A stretch of 64,000 bases of DNA from Opisthorchis felineus (taxonomy: Eukaryota > Platyhelminthes > Trematoda > Opisthorchiida > Opisthorchiidae). A program made the position numbers and the translations under genes. The stretch spans positions 300,494-364,493 of the forward strand of contig SJOL01008805.1 of assembly GCA_004794785.1 (NCBI GenBank), read 5' to 3'. Below the pieces are notes generated by a model that did not search any database, had not been told where the DNA came from, and worked only from the letters and a program-made list of their open reading frames with translations. This document shows, piece by piece, positions 54,801-61,745 of the stretch (its first letter is position 1; every line of letters begins with the position of its first letter).

Positions 54801-57800
54801 GCACATAGTATTCCCGTGAAAAATCAATATGCTGTTGTTTTTTCTACCTGCTCCTGACCGTGTCCTTGCCCGCCTACCGGTTATTGTTTACCGCATCATA
54901 ACGGTGGGCCATCTTGGCGTCTGTGAAGATGGAAACCATTGTTTTTTCTTGCCTCATCACACACGCTGCTTTGGCCTGATAAATCTCTGTTCAGTTATCT
55001 CTCTCTCACTCACGCTCATCCTTCCGCTCTTTTTTTTGATAAATGAAAGTATTTCCTCATGCTCATGCGCTATTTGCCCTGGTTTCTCGAATTCCTGTAG
55101 AAAGAATCCTCTAGCAGGAATCATTATTTGATTCCCACAGCCGGTACATAATAAGACTAATGTTACCTTGACGACAGTGCCACACTGACTTTTGTGTCGT
55201 AGCGTGTGTTATTCCCTACGAGGCGCCGTGGTATCCACAAGCATCCTCGTATCCATGGCATTTTTTCCCCAAAGGCTCTTCGCTTCACCTGTTTACCGTC
55301 ACCAGGTTTGTCAACAGCCTATCTCTCATAGGTTATTCTGATTTTGTGCTCATATTCGGTCGATGTTTATATGCTCTTCTAGGTGATGAAGCCGACTGCG
55401 TATATAAGCTGTCGTGGAATCGCAGCCAAACGGAAGGCACGAGCAGAAAACTGAAGGTGCGCGTTGCAGAACACCAAAGATACGTACAACTCTTACTCGG
55501 AAATCCTACGCAATATTAATTTTCGGAAAGGAATCAGCTACTGTTCTGTACATTTTAATGGAGAACCACTTTTATTGGACTAAGTTGAACCAGTCAAGAA
55601 GAGCATATCGGTTCACCTACAACGGTGCTGTGCAAAAGCTATGACAATTCACATGCCAACCACCTGTGCCAGTCGGAACGACAGCCATCCATATTTGTCT
55701 TGTGTTTCGGGCTTATAAGCACCAACCAACAACAGCGTGGTCCGTTGACCTCATTATCCAGATGTGACCGTCTAACCTTAACCAATCAAATAACCCTTTG
55801 GATGTTGACCTTGCACTGATGGATACCAGTCGGTCCCTGTTTCTTTTGTCCTTTGTGATTCCGATTATTTGCTTCAGAAGAATATCGCCTACGGTGATCG
55901 AAACGTTCAGAAATATAAAAATTGCTCGTAAGGTTGTCACTCTATCAGTAAGTAACCCAGTATTGTGTGTTTACCTTGTTCCAGAAACTTGCATTTCCCC
56001 AAATTGTTCTGGTCACGGAGTTTGCCAACAGGGTAACTGTCGCTGTTTCAGTGGATGGTCTGGGCGAGCATGTGAAGTTTCTATCCCAGTGATGCAGACG
56101 GCCAGCTTTTTGGGCACCCCAACTCGGAGGAATCAACCTACAGATAGCTGGAACCCAAAGGCTGCTAGCCGCTCAGCAACGAGCTCTCCTCTATTATTAG
56201 ATGCCCGTGATAACGTTCGTAAGTTTCTTCTAAAACATATTTGCACCATTCTGAAGCCAATGGGAATACTTCCTTGTTTACTGACAGTATCAATGTTTGC
56301 CCTTTCTCTTTCTATGTCAGCTTGTTCGCTCGATTGCGGTCCACATGGTACGTGTGTGTTCGACTCGATCAACAATATGCGATGCCAATGTGCTGCCAAA
56401 TGGACTGGACAACGTTGTAATCAAGAAGTTTGTTCCTCCAGTTGCTTTGCGCACGGGCACTGTTCGAATGGTACCTGCATCTGCCAGCCAGGTTGGAACG
56501 GAAAGCACTGCACATTGGGTGAGTGATACAGGTGTGCTCACTGGAGCACGCTCGTTACGACGGGTTTTCTAGAAGCATACCTTAACATGCCTTTCCGAAC
56601 ATGTTGAAGTTGACCCATCGCGTTTTAAATTCATCTCAATCCACCTACCCCCAAGTAGCATGGCTTTTGAATTAGTGTTTTCGGCTGGTCGTTTGTGGGG
56701 ATGCGGCACGCGGTAGTCTCATAAAAAGATGGTCCCGTTTTCATCTATAGGTCTTTAATGGTTTTGTGCTTCCATATCCACCCTAACATTTTGCCACATT
56801 TCTTCACTATAAGCCCTATATGATTTACTTGTTGATAGGTCCAAGTCTCCTTTTTGTTTGTTACGTGTGGTGGCTTACTTGAAGCTCAGTAATTCCTGTT
56901 AGCATATTTCAGCGTTACCCTGTGTTTCTCTACTAGCTATTTACAGGTAGTTTCGATTTTTCTATCTCCTTTTCATTCTTCTCGTTGTTACGGGCTGTCC
57001 TATCGTCTGATTTGTGTTTTATCCCATGTAGATGGATGCCCCAACCAGTGTAGTGGTCATGGACAATGTGTGTTCGACAAACTCGTGGCTGCCTATCATT
57101 GTCAATGTGCATCTGAATGGAAGGGAAGTGCGTGTCAAGTTCAGACTGAGGTGGCTTGTGACGATCACAAGGACAACGACCAAGGTACATAGAATAGGAT
57201 TACTGTTTTCTTGATGTCCTTTTGCTCTTCCGGCGCCTATCGCTTCGGTAAACATCTGTTGATGCATACTAACCTTGAACCACATAACCTCATTCAGACC
57301 TATCTGATGTATTACTTCTTTAGTCTTAAGATCATAAACAAACATCATTACCTTTCTCGAGTTTTGTTCTTTCAGTTTACACCAACTGAATGAGATGCTA
57401 ATAAGAACTGATCGTCGACTTGACTCTTGGGGTCAGGTGTAATTATTTAGTTCTTAGTTTGAACTCTTTCTTCACAAAATTCACGGCAATCTGGTGAGTA
57501 CTGATGAGAACCATGCGCCTGTTGGTGCTGACTTCATGTATGTAGGTTGCAAACAAGAAATTCGCCCGGTGAGCACACAGTTTGCTTCATGTAGCTGTCG
57601 TACGATTAGACTCTGTCAGCGTCCCGCGTTCTTCAAACATTAGTTATCGTCACTAGACAGCCTCGTTGATTGCAAGAGTCATTTGACCTGTCACTAACAA
57701 GCCCAATTGGTGAGCGGCACTATATCGTGCCGGAAGTTTCAAGTGCTTTGGATACTTTCGATGCATATTGCCCATATCTGTCACAGATCGGTAACTTTCA

Positions 57801-60468
57801 GGCTGCCTCCAGCGATTGAGAAAATCTGTTACGTAGCACGCAACATCATATACGGGTGCCCCTGTGCATCGTCCCTTCTGTTATTCCCCTTCACCCACAC
57901 ACCCTAATGACTGGGCGTAACAAGATCTTTTCGACTTCAGCTGGGTGTTCCAGAAAGGACAGTCTATAATTAAGATAAGAGTTTTGGTCTAACTAATCCA
58001 GCTAATCAGCTGACTATTGGTGGACAGTCAGAAAGTTTGTCTCCATTAGTCACTGATCCTCTCAGAGGACCTGATAATTACCACATCATGGTCTCGGGAT
58101 TTTACCGCATGTTTAAGGAAAAGGTGTAGTCCAGTGTCAAAAACCTTGGTCACACGAACGCTCTCATCCTTATTGAGACTTATCAAGTGAGCGTAGAAGG
58201 GTCGCGCACATGGCCCTGTGGCTAACCGTTTCAGGCTGTTGCTCTCCGGACTTCGCGTAAGCCGTCCTATTTGAGCAGCCGCCGATTTCTATTTCAGGTA
58301 TAAATCTTGGTTTGACTAACTATTAACTGCTTCAGACGATCGCTTCTGGTAGGTAGTCAGAGCGGTCTGCTAGCTAGTCATCGTTTATCGCAGGATGCTT
58401 GGGATCCGGCCACACCTTTGCTGCCTTAGTTGTTTCATGTTAGGTCCAGTGAAGCATGAATGACAACACTGATGTTGCTGTCTTTGATGATGATGATAGG
58501 TCCAGATAGCAGGCCTTCGATTCCTCGATAAGGACCTAAACCGGCCAGTTTGATGTTGCGGTATATTACCGGACGCCTCTCTTGTGCACGCAATTCCAAA
58601 AATCGCACACACCTCGACAACTCACTGGGCTCCCATCAGGACTTTCCGCTGAGTGTCACTGGAACGCCGCCCCATAACGAGGACATCGGGCATCAGTGCG
58701 TTGCCAACGTTTCCTTGTGCACAGTTGTTAACTTACTTAGACATCAGCTGTCAGCTCACTGCTTTCTGGTTCTGAATCATTACGAACGCATCCACCAACC
58801 TCCCACTTTATGCGCTGTTGCCACTTGAAACACCTCTCCTTATCCGGTAAAGAAAAGGGGTCGTTGGTATTCTGCTGCCGCTGAAATAGTTTCCGGATAT
58901 AAGGCTAACTGAAATCCCCCCGGGCTTCAATATGTGGAGGCACTTTTTTCATAACATGTTTCCTCCCGCCGTTGTGATGTTCTTTTTATTGGACGGCTAT
59001 GACAGTTAGTTTAGAACGCTGGACAATCGGAGGGAAAAGGGATAGGACGATGCTGTTGTTTAGATAATATGCCGACTATGGGGGCTCCAATTCATTCGCG
59101 GATGATGACAGAAAGACAGTATCACCGAGGATAGTAAGCTCCGGTTCTCCCGTCTAGGGATCATTCGTGCCGCCCTCATTCGGACTGGGAAGCAAATTTG
59201 AGGAAACCTAGGCTTTCCCTGTAATGCTTCCGGTCTATGGCAATTAGTAACGACTGTGAGGACTGTGAGGTTGCCTGAATGGCTATCGATAAGACGCCAA
59301 AAATCAGTAAATCAACTGAACGTCCTTTTTGTGTTTCACCTGAACATCACTTTTCGTCTGGTTCTTATGGGATCACTGGAATAAGTGTGTAATTCGTTTT
59401 GTTTGAAAAAATTAGCCCACTATTGTCGGGCGAGAGGCTACGCTGGTTAGTCCACAAACTCTGTATATCAGGCAACCAACTTCCCCTTGGATTCTTTTCG
59501 CCCAGTCATGTGCAGGAAGGACGACTCAAAGGTGGTCAGCTTATGGTCTCATGATGATTTATGAAAGCCCTGATAGGAAGACCCACCCATTCTAGTAACT
59601 GCAGTCCCCTTGACCAGAGGTGTTTGGACGATATACATCATTGGTTAAGAACTGATAAAAACGACCCAATCACCTATCTGTTGATGCCCCTGCATCAATG
59701 CCCAGCTGTCCACCTTCTCACTTCAGCAGATTAGTGAAACTATCATATACAGATGAACTGGTTATGCAGTTACCTTTAACTCGTAACTGTCTGCTCTTCC
59801 ATCGGCCGTTCCTCGTACATGGCTTTTAGCTGACAAATAGAAACTTGCCTGAACCTATCCGAAATGTGTATGTTACCCCATGGCCTATCAAATACATGTT
59901 TCATTCATCTTACTTGACGGGTCTTTATGACGGTTCTCTGCATTTCATTGTTACCAGGCTTTGCTGATCACTTCTCTCTCTGGTTACCAGGATCACGTAC
60001 GCGCCGCCTATCGGCTGTGATTGTCTTACCTGGCTGTTGGTTCGTTCACCGAACTTGGCAACTGGAGTAGGTCGGCGAGCAGACCAACAACGAAGCAGCG
60101 TACTCGAGCTACCTATCTTCCGTAACATATTAGATCTTACTCACTCTGAGACAATAGCAAACTGTGTTCCACGTGACAGAAGTCAAGTTACATTCATTCG
60201 TGTTCTAACAGAGGCTGCTTCTAATTCACTTTTTAGATGGCCTGACTGATTGTCTGGATCCAGACTGTTGCGCTTCGTCTCACTGTCGCGCATTGGCTCG
60301 TTCTTCGGATGTGAGTGCCGCAGAAGCGAGAGAAAGTTGCGCGCACAGTGAACCATTTCACTATCGCTTGCTGATAACCCAAATGGCTCAACCAGGCAGC
60401 ACTTTTTATGGAAATTTGGAATTCTTGCTTCGCCGCGACCGAGTAGTGGTGGACAATCTGGATCCCAG
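16585..60468 (+). CDS. TENM: Teneurin (Ten-m/Odz family), partial gene, ten exons
   Basis: This is a type II transmembrane adhesion receptor, N-terminus inside and C-terminus outside. In known animals teneurins act at neuronal and muscle contacts, bind latrophilins or other teneurins, and signal through the cytoplasmic tail. The exons are 16585-17045, 18720-18782, 27255-27577, 30945-31059, 41405-41506, 50105-50299, 55985-56218, 56321-56518, 57032-57184 and 60237-60468. Every junction has AG/GT borders and matching phase, giving about 692 codons with no stop. Domain order matches teneurins: proline-rich tail, transmembrane helix, conserved membrane-proximal block, EGF array, Cys-rich region. 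The EGF array has seven visible repeats rather than eight. The initiator exon and the large NHL/YD-repeat half are not seen, so both ends are incomplete. Introns run from 102 bases to 10.3 kb. The family call is firm; the exact borders are my reading of splice sites. Confidence 0.95.
17046..18719 (+). other. Teneurin intron, 1.7 kb
   Basis: It lies between the transmembrane and juxtamembrane exons. I see no repeat family or coding sequence in it. An ORF at 18357-18695 ends shortly before the acceptor and has no family match. Confidence 0.8.
18720..18782 (+). CDS. TENM: Teneurin exon: extracellular juxtamembrane segment
   Basis: This 63-base exon lies between tgctattttcag and ATAG|gtaggt. It accepts the phase-1 G from the transmembrane exon to make Ala and leaves in phase 1. 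It encodes [21 protein letters not shown], the segment just outside the membrane. It contains no cysteine or recognised motif, and the residues themselves are not conserved enough to identify it. The call rests on position, both splice sites, phase agreement on both sides and the smooth join to the next conserved exon. Confidence 0.85.
   Translation, partial: PKSSTLAFSLWNGLIKTLLS
20224..20445 (+). mobile_element. SINE family B (tRNA-derived), plus strand
   Basis: The head cttggtcgaacggttatgtg followed by ctactagccaggaggtcgca and ggttcgggattc looks tRNA-derived with A- and B-box-like parts. The body gtttcgtgagatgcgcactg and cttctcggcttttcagcata recurs at 39890-40130 and 52021-52186. The 3' part is A-rich. 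Confidence 0.8.
20765..20822 (+). repeat. Dispersed repeat with GATGAT tail, copy 1
   Basis: ccagtgaagcatcagtgtca, then acactgaggttgctgtctct and gatgatggtgatgat. The sequence matches 58445-58499 closely. A short trinucleotide tail is typical of RTE-type 3' ends, so this may be the 3' end of an RTE or a SINE that uses it. Confidence 0.7.
21040..22640 (+). pseudogene. RTE-like non-LTR retrotransposon, reverse transcriptase domain, decayed
   Basis: RT motifs appear in order in shifting frames on the plus strand. They are [14 protein letters not shown] (about 21210-21250), [18 protein letters not shown] (about 21370-21420), a weak SSGV-to-FLF-x-HIID-x-TMEL stretch (21515-21630), and [13 protein letters not shown] (about 21680-21717). 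Then come [17 protein letters not shown] (about 22067-22120), [20 protein letters not shown] (about 22258-22320) and the wing-like segment near 22380-22460. The catalytic Y-A-D-D box is YANN, and many stops and shifts are present. It is inactive. Confidence 0.82.
23147..23164. repeat. Perfect 18-base palindrome
   Basis: caacgtgttaacacgttg is identical to its reverse complement. It lies in the 8.5-kb intron. No function is implied by the sequence alone. Confidence 0.9.
27255..27577 (+). CDS. TENM: Teneurin exon: conserved membrane-proximal extracellular block with furin-type site
   Basis: The exon begins after ttggttag, completes a Gly codon, and ends in phase 0 at TCT|gtgagt. It encodes about 108 residues. 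[37 protein letters not shown] and the following hydrophilic stretch match the block between membrane and EGFs in teneurins, where vertebrate and fly proteins have a G-x-Y/F-x-R-R ... Q/N-Y-D-F/L pattern. NIT is a possible N-glycosylation site. [11 protein letters not shown] followed by Ser (about 27503-27535) contains the classic furin motif RVKR; several teneurins have a furin site between membrane and EGF array that can release the ectodomain. Conservation of this block is the second strongest support for the gene after the EGF array. Confidence 0.94.
30001..30170 (-). repeat. Dispersed repeat family C, inverted unit
   Basis: It contains tacactcatttgcacatcat, gagattcaactgaatccctc and cttcagttggtacgatattc, the reverse complement of parts of the unit that begins just downstream. 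It forms the left half of a local inverted arrangement. Confidence 0.75.
30171..30530 (+). repeat. Dispersed repeat family C, tandem start
   Basis: ggaattcagttgagtctcac, then aaattggtatgcaaatgact near 30190-30240 recurs as ggatttagttgagtctcccg with aaccaaatgggtgt near 30490-30525, a spacing of about 300 bases. Between them lies gttttcattaatcttatgaa, which also marks other copies. The unit therefore looks tandem-capable. Confidence 0.72.
30945..31059 (+). CDS. TENM: Teneurin exon: linker preceding EGF1
   Basis: This 115-base exon starts in phase 0 after atttattactatag and ends in phase 1 at GCAA|gtatgt. It reads [20 protein letters not shown] then [18 protein letters not shown]. The YLD-x-G-I-W-x-LA-x-x-ND core is a strongly conserved teneurin signature found just before the first EGF repeat. 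It joins without a gap to the previous exon in phase 0 and to EGF1 through the split Ile codon. No cysteine is present. Confidence 0.94.
35561..35580. repeat. (GT)n microsatellite
   Basis: gtgtgtgtgtgtgt with one interruption, preceded by related tatgtatgtg. It is a short simple repeat inside the long intron before EGF1. Confidence 0.85.
36735..36945 (+). repeat. Dispersed repeat family C
   Basis: It has aaacgagagattctcggttg, aaaccaaattggtgtgtaaa, gaaggcgaaaccgatcgtag and gttttcagcaaccttatgag, in the same order as the unit at 30171. Confidence 0.75.
39890..40130 (-). mobile_element. SINE family B, minus strand
   Basis: On the minus strand it starts cgtggtcgaacggtttagtc, has gccagttcgaaacaccctgg, then ttcgtgagatgcgcattgct and gcttcttggcttttaggcat. 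It aligns with the 20224 copy over its full length and is the longest copy in the window, with about 35 extra bases between the two body motifs. Confidence 0.82.
41405..41506 (+). CDS. TENM: Teneurin exon: EGF-like repeat 1
   Basis: The exon follows ccctcatcccggtag, completes Ile with the preceding A, and ends at CTCG|gtgagt in phase 1. It encodes [20 protein letters not shown] and then [11 protein letters not shown]. All six cysteines of an EGF-like domain are present with teneurin-type spacing, corresponding to the vertebrate repeat that starts VECPRNCHGNGEC. The intron before it is over 10 kb and the intron after it over 8.5 kb, so this small exon is isolated and easy for automatic prediction to miss. 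Confidence 0.93.
42445..42612 (+). mobile_element. SINE family A (tRNA-derived), plus strand, shortened head
   Basis: It reads gagatagctcag, then a short deletion, then gttgttcgaactcaacc in place of the B box and gccttgggcaacctggcggt in the body, ending gctgaacgattag. The head is missing about ten bases compared with the copy at 14415. Confidence 0.82.
43461..43488. repeat. Perfect hairpin, 12-bp stem and 4-base loop
   Basis: tcactctcccgt and acgggagagtga are exact reverse complements separated by ccga. It lies in the intron between EGF1 and EGF2. It resembles a terminator hairpin but has no known role in this context. Confidence 0.92.
45860..45892. repeat. (TA)n microsatellite
   Basis: It is an uninterrupted TA repeat of 33 bases. 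Confidence 0.95.
46236..46375 (-). repeat. Dispersed repeat family C, minus strand
   Basis: It has tacactcatttgcataccaa, tttggttttcacggaaaact, tcagctgaatccctcgttta and ctgaatgtgctgcaccaagt, the reverse complement of the unit start and of the segment before it. Confidence 0.75.
49855..49960 (+). repeat. Dispersed repeat family C, partial
   Basis: The matching part is gatggactgttgatgagttt then tcgtcaaccttataaataac, equal to the 3' section of the 30171 and 36735 copies. It ends about 145 bases before the EGF2-3 exon. Confidence 0.55.
50105..50299 (+). CDS. TENM: Teneurin exon: EGF-like repeats 2 and 3
   Basis: The exon enters after a pyrimidine-rich tract and the slightly weak acceptor gcataaag, and leaves in phase 1 at ACGA|gtgagt. 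EGF2 reads [20 protein letters not shown] then YPEWKGREC. The Tyr at the Cys3 position is the known teneurin feature, but Cys1 is here Val, so only four cysteines remain. EGF3 reads [20 protein letters not shown] then YPGFAGELC, with all six. In vertebrates EGF2 keeps Cys1 unpaired and uses it for intermolecular disulfide bonding; that residue is missing here. Phase and alignment support the start despite the weak acceptor. Confidence 0.92.
50601..50675 (+). CDS. Possible Cys-rich cassette exon of teneurin
   Basis: This is a 75-base block between cacattttactgcag and AATG|gtatga. It is phase 1 to phase 1, so it can be inserted between EGF3 and EGF4 without changing frame. It would add [20 protein letters not shown] then ICPYN: 25 residues with four cysteines but not EGF spacing. 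Joining to the EGF4 exon would also create an NET glycosylation sequon. There is no family match that I recognise and the gene reads correctly without it. It could be an alternative exon or a chance combination of splice-like sites. Confidence 0.3.
52021..52186 (-). mobile_element. SINE family B, minus strand
   Basis: On the minus strand it contains aactactagccgggaggtcg, gtttcgtgagatgcgtactg and gcttcttggcttttcagcgt, ending at tggcttcacttacag. It is the same family as 20224 and 39890, with the same central insertion as the 39890 copy. Confidence 0.8.
52397..52480 (+). mobile_element. SINE family B, 3' fragment, plus strand
   Basis: tgtttctcggctttgcagca followed by tagactgacttcacttacat matches the SINE-B body. 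The head is absent. It faces the minus-strand copy 210 bases away, forming an imperfect inverted pair. Confidence 0.65.
55382..55935 (+). mobile_element. Penelope-like element fragment with GIY-YIG-type endonuclease remnant
   Basis: The frame 55382-55519 reads [20 protein letters not shown] then [19 protein letters not shown]. The pattern C-x-Y-x-L ... G-T-x-R-x-L-x-x-R-x-x-EH is that of the GIY-YIG endonuclease at the end of Penelope-like elements, with the central cysteine and Y-I-G residues lost. The 3' part (55835-55935) matches the arms of the palindrome at 7488-7738. No reverse transcriptase is present, so this is a truncated, inactive copy. Its end is about 50 bases from the EGF4 exon. 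Confidence 0.65.
55985..56218 (+). CDS. TENM: Teneurin exon: EGF-like repeat 4 and a Ser/Thr-rich linker
   Basis: The exon starts after gtttaccttgttccag, forms Lys with the preceding A, and ends in phase 1 at GTTC|gtaagt. EGF4 reads [20 protein letters not shown] then [10 protein letters not shown], with six cysteines and teneurin spacing. It is followed by about 45 residues without cysteine, rich in Ser, Thr, Pro and Arg (about 56075-56217), containing [20 protein letters not shown]. Vertebrate teneurins pass from EGF4 to EGF5 in only a few residues, so this linker is unusual. The frame stays open through the linker to a good donor, and the next exon joins in phase. A donor inside the linker used in some transcripts is possible. 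Confidence 0.9.
56219..56320 (+). other. Teneurin short intron, 102 bases
   Basis: It runs from gtaagtttct to tctatgtcag. Its reading frame is open throughout, so retention would add 34 residues without a stop; the inserted sequence is hydrophobic and not EGF-like. This makes splicing the preferred reading. Confidence 0.85.
56321..56518 (+). CDS. TENM: Teneurin exon: two EGF-like repeats (EGF5/6-like and EGF7-like)
   Basis: The exon follows ctctttctatgtcag and ends at TTGG|gtgagt, phase 1 on both sides. The first repeat, [20 protein letters not shown] then [13 protein letters not shown], has six cysteines. Its CSLDCGPHG start resembles vertebrate EGF6, while its long Cys3-Cys4 loop resembles EGF5. 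The second, [20 protein letters not shown] then QPGWNGKHC, resembles EGF7 and has an NGT sequon. Only these two repeats lie where vertebrates have three, so one repeat appears lost or fused. The Cys3 position that is Tyr in vertebrate EGF5 is Cys here. A 102-base intron separates it from the EGF4 exon. Confidence 0.93.
56519..57031 (+). other. Teneurin intron, 513 bases
   Basis: It runs from gtgagtgata to atcccatgtag. I see no repeat or coding sequence in it. Confidence 0.85.
57032..57184 (+). CDS. TENM: Teneurin exon: last EGF-like repeat and start of Cys-rich region
   Basis: This 153-base exon lies between atcccatgtag and CAAG|gtacat, phase 1 on both sides. It reads [20 protein letters not shown] then [15 protein letters not shown], a six-cysteine repeat matching teneurin EGF8 with its long Cys3-Cys4 loop. 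It continues [16 protein letters not shown]. The last part is the start of the Cys-rich region and carries the first half of an acidic D-x-D-x-D loop that is completed in the next exon. Confidence 0.94.
57185..60236 (+). other. Teneurin intron, 3.1 kb
   Basis: It contains a GATGAT-tailed repeat matching the one near 20.8 kb (58445-58499). No coding sequence is recognised. Confidence 0.8.
58445..58499 (+). repeat. Dispersed repeat with GATGAT tail, copy 2
   Basis: tccagtgaagcatgaatgac, then aacactgatgttgctgtctt and tgatgatgatgat. It is the same element as copy 1 at 20765-20822, in a different teneurin intron and in the same orientation. Confidence 0.7.
60237..60468 (+). CDS. TENM: Teneurin exon: Cys-rich, calcium-loop region entering the TTR-like domain
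   Basis: The exon starts after ctaattcactttttag, completes Asp, and ends in phase 2 at CCCAG|gtatgt. [20 protein letters not shown] matches the invariant teneurin segment DGL-x-DC-x-DPDCC after the EGF array. Together with the previous exon it gives DNDQDGLTD, the D-x-D-x-DG-x-x-D pattern of calcium-binding loops. The remaining residues ([20 protein letters not shown], then EFLLRRDRV) are less conserved, but the F-Y-x-x-L-x-F-L-x-x-x-D spacing fits the stretch that leads into the TTR-like domain. The next exon should begin with one base completing Arg or Ser; I did not find it with confidence. Confidence 0.93.
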
Positions 60469-60762
60469 GTATGTCCTTATTTACGCAAATTAGGTGCTGC
60501 CACACATCACACCTCAGTACTGTTTTCGAGGTTGTTCCTTATTATCTCCGGTGGTTCCACCTCTAAAGGCAAGGACTGGGGGTATACCTTTATGGCCATC
60601 TTCTATACTCGCGGTTCTGTAAGCTGTTGAATCAAGTTTGTTAGAAACCTCTAAGGAACCACTCTTCAGAAGGAAGCACTCTTTCTTCTTTGGGTTTTCT
60701 TATAATGAGGATTATCCACATAAACAGTTGTCAGACACTCAGCCACCCTCGCGGATATATGA

Positions 60763-60791
60763 TCTCTCTCTCTCTCTTTCTCTCTCTCTCT
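60763..60791. repeat. (TC)n microsatellite
   Basis: TC repeat with one interruption (tttc), about 300 bases downstream of the last recognised teneurin exon. Confidence 0.92.
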
Positions 60792-61507
60792 GGATAACAG
60801 CGTTTGACTGATAGTTGCTGTATCAGTTCCAGATGGAAACGAGTAGGCGATAGGTGGCTTCAGTTTTCCGCTGTTTGACCTTTTTGCTGGGTGTCCTTCT
60901 TTATATCTCCAACAAAGTCGCTCCTCCCGTTGACGGAAAAGCTGAGTATTGTACACCCGAGCGAAACAGCGTAGCGCGTCCGCCATGTCGCTGTGTTTCT
61001 CGACCCAATTTGTTGTCACATGTGATATTAAAACATTCTCCGTCAGTTTTATTTGCATCGAATCTAAATGATCTCTCAGGTGTTCATCAACTTTATTGCC
61101 AGTGAGCATAGGTCTTGCGGATATTTTTGGAGAAATAGTTGAATTGCTAGACGACAAATTACGGACCAACTGTGACTACTTGACTCTACAGTGCCAGAAA
61201 GTGTGGACGACAAATCACCATTTTATGTAGACAGAAAATATCACAGGGTTCGCCCTAGATTTGGCGAATGTTGACCAGGTGTAGGAGGTGGCTACCGTTC
61301 ACTGTTTTCCGGATTTTCCCCAATTAGGTGGTCAAAGACGGTTAACCAACATATCAGAGTACTTTGCTGTCTTTCCAGGACAACTCCAAAATAAAATACT
61401 GGGTCGTGTTAAAGGGATGGTTCTGTATCAGAGGTCAAGGCAATAAAAATGGTCTAACTAACGCAAGTACTAAATAGTGTCCCACAGTCTAGTATGGACG
61501 ACTCGAG

Positions 61508-61745
61508 ATAGCCTAGTGGTTAAGATGTGAGTCATTCTGAAACGTTCCTTGGTGTCATTGATTGTTCACTTTGTTTTAGACCTACATAAATGATTAAATT
61601 GCGCTGTGTTTCGTCCGTCACACTGTTTCACACGTCCTTCGGCGGAAAGAAGTGTGCAAAATGAATTCAGCTCGCAAATTTGTTGTTATTACAGCGTTGT
61701 TCAACTTGCCGAAAAGCCTATGGTTCGAGCCAACCCCTGGCTTTT
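61508..61745 (+). mobile_element. Possible split SINE-A head
   Basis: ctcgagatagcctagtggtt at the left matches the SINE-A start and A box. About 200 bases later tatggttcgagccaacccc looks like a B box. The interval is too long for one tRNA-like head, so either unrelated DNA was inserted or the two boxes are unrelated. Confidence 0.35.

Larger units (their letters stand above)
50300..55984 (+). other. Teneurin intron, 5.7 kb, with possible internal cassette exon
   Basis: It contains the possible cassette exon (50601-50675), an inverted pair of SINE-B pieces (52021-52186 minus, 52397-52480 plus) and a Penelope-like fragment (55382-55935) ending about 50 bases before the EGF4 acceptor. The stretch 52500-55380 shows nothing recognisable. 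Confidence 0.75.

Noticed and set aside
61376..61443. Possible next teneurin exon after ctgtctttccag with a GRV-like peptide
   Set aside because: In the phase required by the previous exon a stop appears after four codons. The GRV reading is in an incompatible frame.
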